The position numbers and the translations under genes were made by a program. From Intoshia linei (Eukaryota > Orthonectida > Rhopaluridae), in assembly GCA_001642005.1 (NCBI GenBank), contig LWCA01000540.1, positions 1 to 23,943 on the forward strand: 23,943 bases of DNA, given 5' to 3'. Numbering within the stretch: the stretch's first letter is position 1; each line of letters begins with the position of its first letter. The notes below the pieces were generated by a model. It ran no database searches and was not told where the DNA came from. It worked only from the letters and a program-made list of their open reading frames with translations. Below, piece by piece: positions 19,671 through 23,943 of the stretch.

Positions 19671-19846
19671 AGAATCATTGATATACAGTAATCGATAACG
19701 GAATAATAATTTATTATGCATAAATAGGTAATTTTGCTTCTCTTTTTTGCGAAATTAATGGAAAAATTGCTTTATCCATGTTATCATTAGATCCCAATTT
19801 CAAAGATTTTCGATTTTTTAAAATTTTGTGTAATCATGGTTCATTT

Positions 19847-20134
19847 TCATAATATGTCCTTATTTTTGAATATAGTCACAATAGTTGATCTAGCCTTATT
19901 AAATTTTGCAGCTACTTGACCGTAGGTTTTTCCTGATTTCACCTCATCAATTATTTTCATTTTATCAAACAAATTTAGACTATCTTTTAATTTTCATTAT
20001 CGTTAATTAGTTTTCAAATGTGGCGCCTAATTACCTTTATTTATTAGTTGTAATTTAAATTTGTCTTAGTTATAACAAAAATAGCACAAAATTATTATTC
20101 ATATTGCTGTATGTATAATCGAGATTCCACTGTA
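19847..20134 (-). mobile_element. pogo/Tigger-type transposon remnant with one terminal repeat
   Basis: The minus strand starts with CAGTGGAATCTCGATTATAC (20132-20113), the classical pogo/Tigger terminal repeat, flanked by TA at 20133-20134. Downstream, a 48-codon frame between stops (19847-19993) reads DKMKIIDEVKSG, KTYGQVAAKFNKARSTIV and FKNKD, matching the first helix-turn-helix of pogo/CENP-B-like transposases. The rest of the transposase, including the DDE domain, and the other terminal repeat are not found, so this is a 5'-end fragment. Confidence 0.8.
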
Positions 20135-20879
20135 ATTATAATGTATTACTATAATATATAATGTATAATGTATATTATATAATATCAACATGTCAGATTT
20201 ATCAACTTTTTATGTGCCCAATAGGATGAAGAACATTTTACCGATGGAATAAATAGAAAGTGAGAAAATAATTCGTTGATTTCATTCAATCAAATATTCA
20301 TTTATTTTTTAGTTATATCGCTATCGAAGGGTAAATTATAATAAATAATACGGTGAACAAAATATACATTTATATTCTAAAGTTTATAATACATTTATAA
20401 TAATGATAATAATATAAAGTATAAATATAATAACTGTATTATTATTCACCATTTTCCGAAAATTATAGGCTTTAATTGCATGATTGTTATGGTGTTAGTT
20501 TTCATGTATTAGGGGTGTCAATGGTTCTATATACAAATTAGTTAATGCCTATGTATTGATCAAATTAAAATTTCGATATCCAGAAAATACTTTTTTTATT
20601 AATGTCATAATTCTAGGAAGAAGAAATTCATTTGGTAAACATTTAATATGGTACATTTCACGAGCCTCTATATGAGGGGTGTTAGACTCAATTTGCTTGA
20701 CGGGCCAAATTTGAAAAAAAATCATTAATGAAACCATCATTAAATTAATTAATAATAATATTATTTAATAAGATACAATAATATAATTATATATTATATA
20801 TATATTGATTATAATAGAATAAGCGTGTAACTAATGTTAAAATTGTAATCATAAATAAATAAATCATGAAAAATATTGG
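20135..20879. other. AT-rich intergenic DNA
   Basis: No gene, RNA or element recognised. The sequence has long runs of TA and TAATAAT-type words (for example 20138-20190 and 20380-20440). Confidence 0.5.
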
Positions 20880-21260
20880 AAAAAGGGGATTTTGTTCATT
20901 AAGGGTTGGTAAAATTGGATTTTTTATTTTGGGTTTTGTATTAAGAAGTTGTTGCTCATATAATTTAGTAGAATCGGATTTTTCAAATAGAAGGTTGGTA
21001 AATTTGGATTTTTCATTTAAGAGTTAGTAAATTTGGATTTTTCAATTAAGGTTTGGTAAAATTGAATTTTTTATTTTAGGTTTTGTATAAAGAAGTTGTT
21101 GCTAATGCGATTTGGTAAAATCGGATTTTTCCATGTAGGGTTTAATTAAATATAGGTATAATAATAAATATATAAAAATATAGGTAAAAGTCGATTTTTC
21201 CCTAAATGTTTGAAATCGCATTTTTTATTAAATTTTATTAATGGTGGGATAAAAGTGGGA
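20880..21260. repeat. Degenerate minisatellite, higher-order unit about 147 bp
   Basis: Repeated words GGTTGGTAAAATTGGATTTT and GGATTTTTCAATTAAGG recur every 36-40 bp. A longer unit containing GGGTTTTGTA..AAGAAGTTGTTGCT appears at about 20931-20956 and again at about 21079-21102, about 147 bp apart. Related sequence in reverse orientation is at 4820-4960 and 18312-18400, so the unit also exists outside the array. Confidence 0.7.
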
Positions 21261-23581
21261 TTTTTTAAATAATAAGGTAGCGTCTAAGCTTTGGGATAAA
21301 ATCCAAATATTTGGCAACTCGGTAATAAATATTAAAAATTCGGCTATAAAAATAAACAAAAGTTGATTAAAATTGTTTTATATTTAAATGTAACGAATCC
21401 CAGGCATAGAGTTTTAGATCCTAAAGGATCCAGGTATATATATACACATAGACCGCAATCGAGAACCACTACTCTAAATGGTTGGTAAAATTGTATTTTT
21501 TCTTGCAGATATAGAATAAATTTAAAATTAGACAAAATTTTTCATAATTCCGGAAATAACGAAATGGCTGATTTTTTATTATTATTTTAACGGACGGTAA
21601 CATATAAAATAATTATAATATAATACCAGCTGTAATTTGACCATAAGATTGACATACAAGTGTAGAAATTAAAAAAATTATAATTTTCATATTTCTGATA
21701 CTTTTCATAGTATGATTGTAAATATTTAGCTAAAATTGAAGCTATTAATTAATAATTGTAATGTTAAAACTTATAAACTATAATATAAATACTTAAAATG
21801 TTTTCTTTCATTATATATATAATATTGTTATAGTAAAGTTAAGAATGTATGAATTACTATTGTCACTTGCTAATAGATTTGTATCAAAATTTTTCTTACA
21901 TCTCATTCATTTTAACATTTACAACAATGTTAACGACAATGAAAAATAATACGTCTTAACACACATTTTAATAGTAAATATTCTTTAACGCCTACATTAA
22001 ATTCGTTTTAGACTAACTAAACATCGCACCTATCACGGCATTTTAAATTTAATGTTTAACATTTATTTAAATTTTTTTATAAATATATACCCGTAGACTT
22101 CTATTACTCTTGCGAAATGTAATAAATTATATTTTAAACAAAGAGTGTAACGGTTCGGGTAATTTCAGACAAAAATTAACATTTTAACACAAAATACACT
22201 AAGGATTCACAAAAGATTCTTATAATAACAATATTTATAATATTCTCTCTTCATTTCGCCAGTTTCGTATTTTTTCATTTTATATTTCTGTTTTTAATTT
22301 CTATATTTACGAATATTTTGTTAGAATAAATATTTAAATTTCTAATAAGGTCTAATTGGCAGATAATACTGTCTCGTTATAATATAATACACGATGAATA
22401 ATAAAAAAAAATTAAAAAAAACAAAATTTTTATAAATTTTAAATATCAAAAAATCTTACTTGACTATTAAAAATTTCCACTCTGAATAAATAGGTAAAAA
22501 TAAAATGAAACTTAATTTAGCAATAAAATTTTATCTTATTAATTGACCCCAATATTTAATAATATGACATACATGATACATGTATGTATTTATCATTACA
22601 AAATTCATGTATCATGTTATCGTGTTAATTTGAATAAACTATAATATTGAAATTATGGAATGATTATTAAATGTACACAGTAAATATATCTAGTTTCATA
22701 CATTATTTTAGATATAAATTAATTTTTTCCATTAAATTTTCAACACAATCAAAGTTTTATAATTAATAATAGTAATTAAATAATGTGTGTATAAAGGTCA
22801 GGAAGATATCTAACCGAAAATAATTTCACAATGACATGGTTTAATTTAGCATGAGTAACAATTTTTATCTATAACATTTTAATTTCATTTTACGTTTATC
22901 CTTTTTAAAAAATGTTTTATTGACTGGACCAAGGTATGGAAAAGTTTCTAATAATCCTTACTTATACAATATGTATAAAGTAAATTGGATAAAAATGTAT
23001 GTATGTTTATTTATTCCAGTTTATTTAAGAAAATAAGATGATTCGAGTTTTACAAATTCCATATTATCCCATTAACGGCCAAAACCAAATTAGACATGAT
23101 AAATAAAAAATAATCTATAAACATTTCATATAATATTGCCTTAATAAGATATAAGCTGATAAAACATAAAAAAATAAACACGAAGGAAATATAAAGATGT
23201 TCGTAAAAACGAACATTGGCCTATCAACTGAAAAATTATACAGTATTGGCCATATAATAATAATTTATAAAAAATTGTAAATATGGTTATATCTTTTGTT
23301 ATTTTAACATTAGATTATAATATTGAGCAAATATAGAAAGCTGAATTTTTATTCATTTAGAAAATGCATTGTTAAGCATTAAAACATAAATCCAACAAAT
23401 AAATTATAATTCAAATGCGCATCTAAAATATTGCGTATTTAGATTAACACTATTAGAGAGACAAAAATATGAACTTCTCTTTGTTATTCACGTAATCGAT
23501 GCTAATATCGTTTTAATATAAATCCTATCATTGTTATAGTTCTGCACGTTTATTTTTATTTTTGAAATTTCTTCATCTGCT
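21261..23581. other. AT-rich intergenic DNA
   Basis: No gene recognised on either strand. A perfect 12-bp inverted repeat (ACATGATACATG / CATGTATCATGT, 23-nt loop) sits at 22571-22617. A GACTGGACCAAGGTATGGAA segment near 22922 is reminiscent of the GGGGACCAATGTATAA repeat starts. Confidence 0.5.
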
Positions 23582-23943
23582 ATGGGGAAAAAACAGGACA
23601 TTTCTTCTGAAAAAAAATCTATTATAATTGGTCAATCATACAAAAAAATTAGAAAACCCCTCCTTTCTACACGAATGAAAAAATCAAGTATGAAATGGGC
23701 AAAGTTATATCAAAATTGGAAAGATAAAGATTGGAATAAAGTTAGTGCTTTCAATATTAACAAAAATATAATTATATTTAAATTAATATTAATTAATATT
23801 TTGGAGGAAATATATTATTTTATTCTCGGATGAATCAATGATAACTGTCATGTGTGATCGATCAACTCGAGTTCGGAGAAAATCCAGTGATCCTCAAGAT
23901 CAGATTGTGTAAGACAAACTGTAAAATTTCCAGCGAAAGTGAT
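23582..23943 (+). pseudogene. Tc1/mariner-type transposase, internally deleted and frameshifted, runs off right edge
   Basis: The frame starts MGKKQDISSEKKSIIIGQ like Tc1-family N-termini, then jumps directly to RKPLLSTRMKKSSMKWAK and NWKDKDWNKV, which in intact proteins lie about 100 residues later; most of the DNA-binding helix-turn-helix region is missing. After an AT-rich insertion of about 70 bp the frame shifts to ILFSDES, containing a catalytic Asp of the DDE/DDD triad, then STRVRRKSSDP and a stop. A third frame continues with RQTVKFPAKV to the edge. It is a dead copy. Confidence 0.8.

Noticed and set aside
21344-21535. 63-codon minus-strand frame next to the minisatellite
   Set aside because: Composition follows repeat-like AT-rich DNA; no conserved motif and no splice context.
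1-23943. tRNA, rRNA, CRISPR, prokaryotic operon or viral genes
   Set aside because: No cloverleaf, rRNA core or regular spacer array was recognised, and the clear GT-AG split genes exclude a prokaryotic reading.

Overview
This is eukaryotic, almost certainly metazoan, nuclear DNA. It is very AT-rich, its genes are split by GT-AG introns, and it carries degraded class II transposons (hAT-like, pogo/Tigger-like, Tc1/mariner-like, foldback elements). It encodes animal-type proteins such as a PDE2-type cyclic nucleotide phosphodiesterase and TBCK. Many introns are extremely short (33 to 56 bp), while others are inflated to 0.4-2 kb by repeats. I cannot name the species; an invertebrate with a compact, intron-shrunken gene architecture is the safest description. 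Gene models below were built by joining exons by eye, using splice sites, conserved phase and family similarity recalled from memory. No alignment was run.

Layout. Positions 1-244 (-) hold an unidentified open frame running off the left edge. Positions 502-5710 (+) hold the C-terminal half of TBCK (TBC domain and rhodanese domain) in eight exons; two large introns are filled with repeats. Positions 5729-6873 (-) hold a short UTP3/Sas10 protein, tail-to-tail with TBCK with only 18 bp between the stop codons. Positions 6961-12372 (-) hold a complete eleven-exon AFG1L (LACE1) mitochondrial ATPase. Its 1847-bp eighth intron contains, on the same strand, an intact intronless GPKOW gene (8021-9139) and a 67-codon ORF (9257-9460). 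Positions 12432-12934 (+) hold a four-exon ubiquitin E2 variant (UBE2V/Mms2 type) starting 59 bp from AFG1L, head-to-head. Positions 13048-16970 (-) hold eight exons of a PDE2-type phosphodiesterase (GAF-A remainder, GAF-B, complete catalytic domain), tail-to-tail with the UEV gene; its 5' exons were not found.

From 16971 to the right edge I find no host gene. This part is AT-rich DNA with repeats: a duplicated segment shared with the PDE2 intron, a tandem pair of hAT-type MITEs (with an N at 19328), a pogo/Tigger remnant with one terminal repeat, a degenerate minisatellite, and an internally deleted Tc1/mariner transposase at the right edge.

The genes are housekeeping functions with no obvious shared pathway: ribosome biogenesis (UTP3), splicing (GPKOW), mitochondrial proteostasis (AFG1L), K63 ubiquitin chains (UEV), vesicle traffic/mTOR (TBCK) and cyclic nucleotide signalling (PDE2). 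The notable points are structural: same-strand gene nesting, ultrashort introns, extreme gene packing with a mirrored poly(A) signal, and repeats restricted to a few tolerant introns and the intergenic right third.
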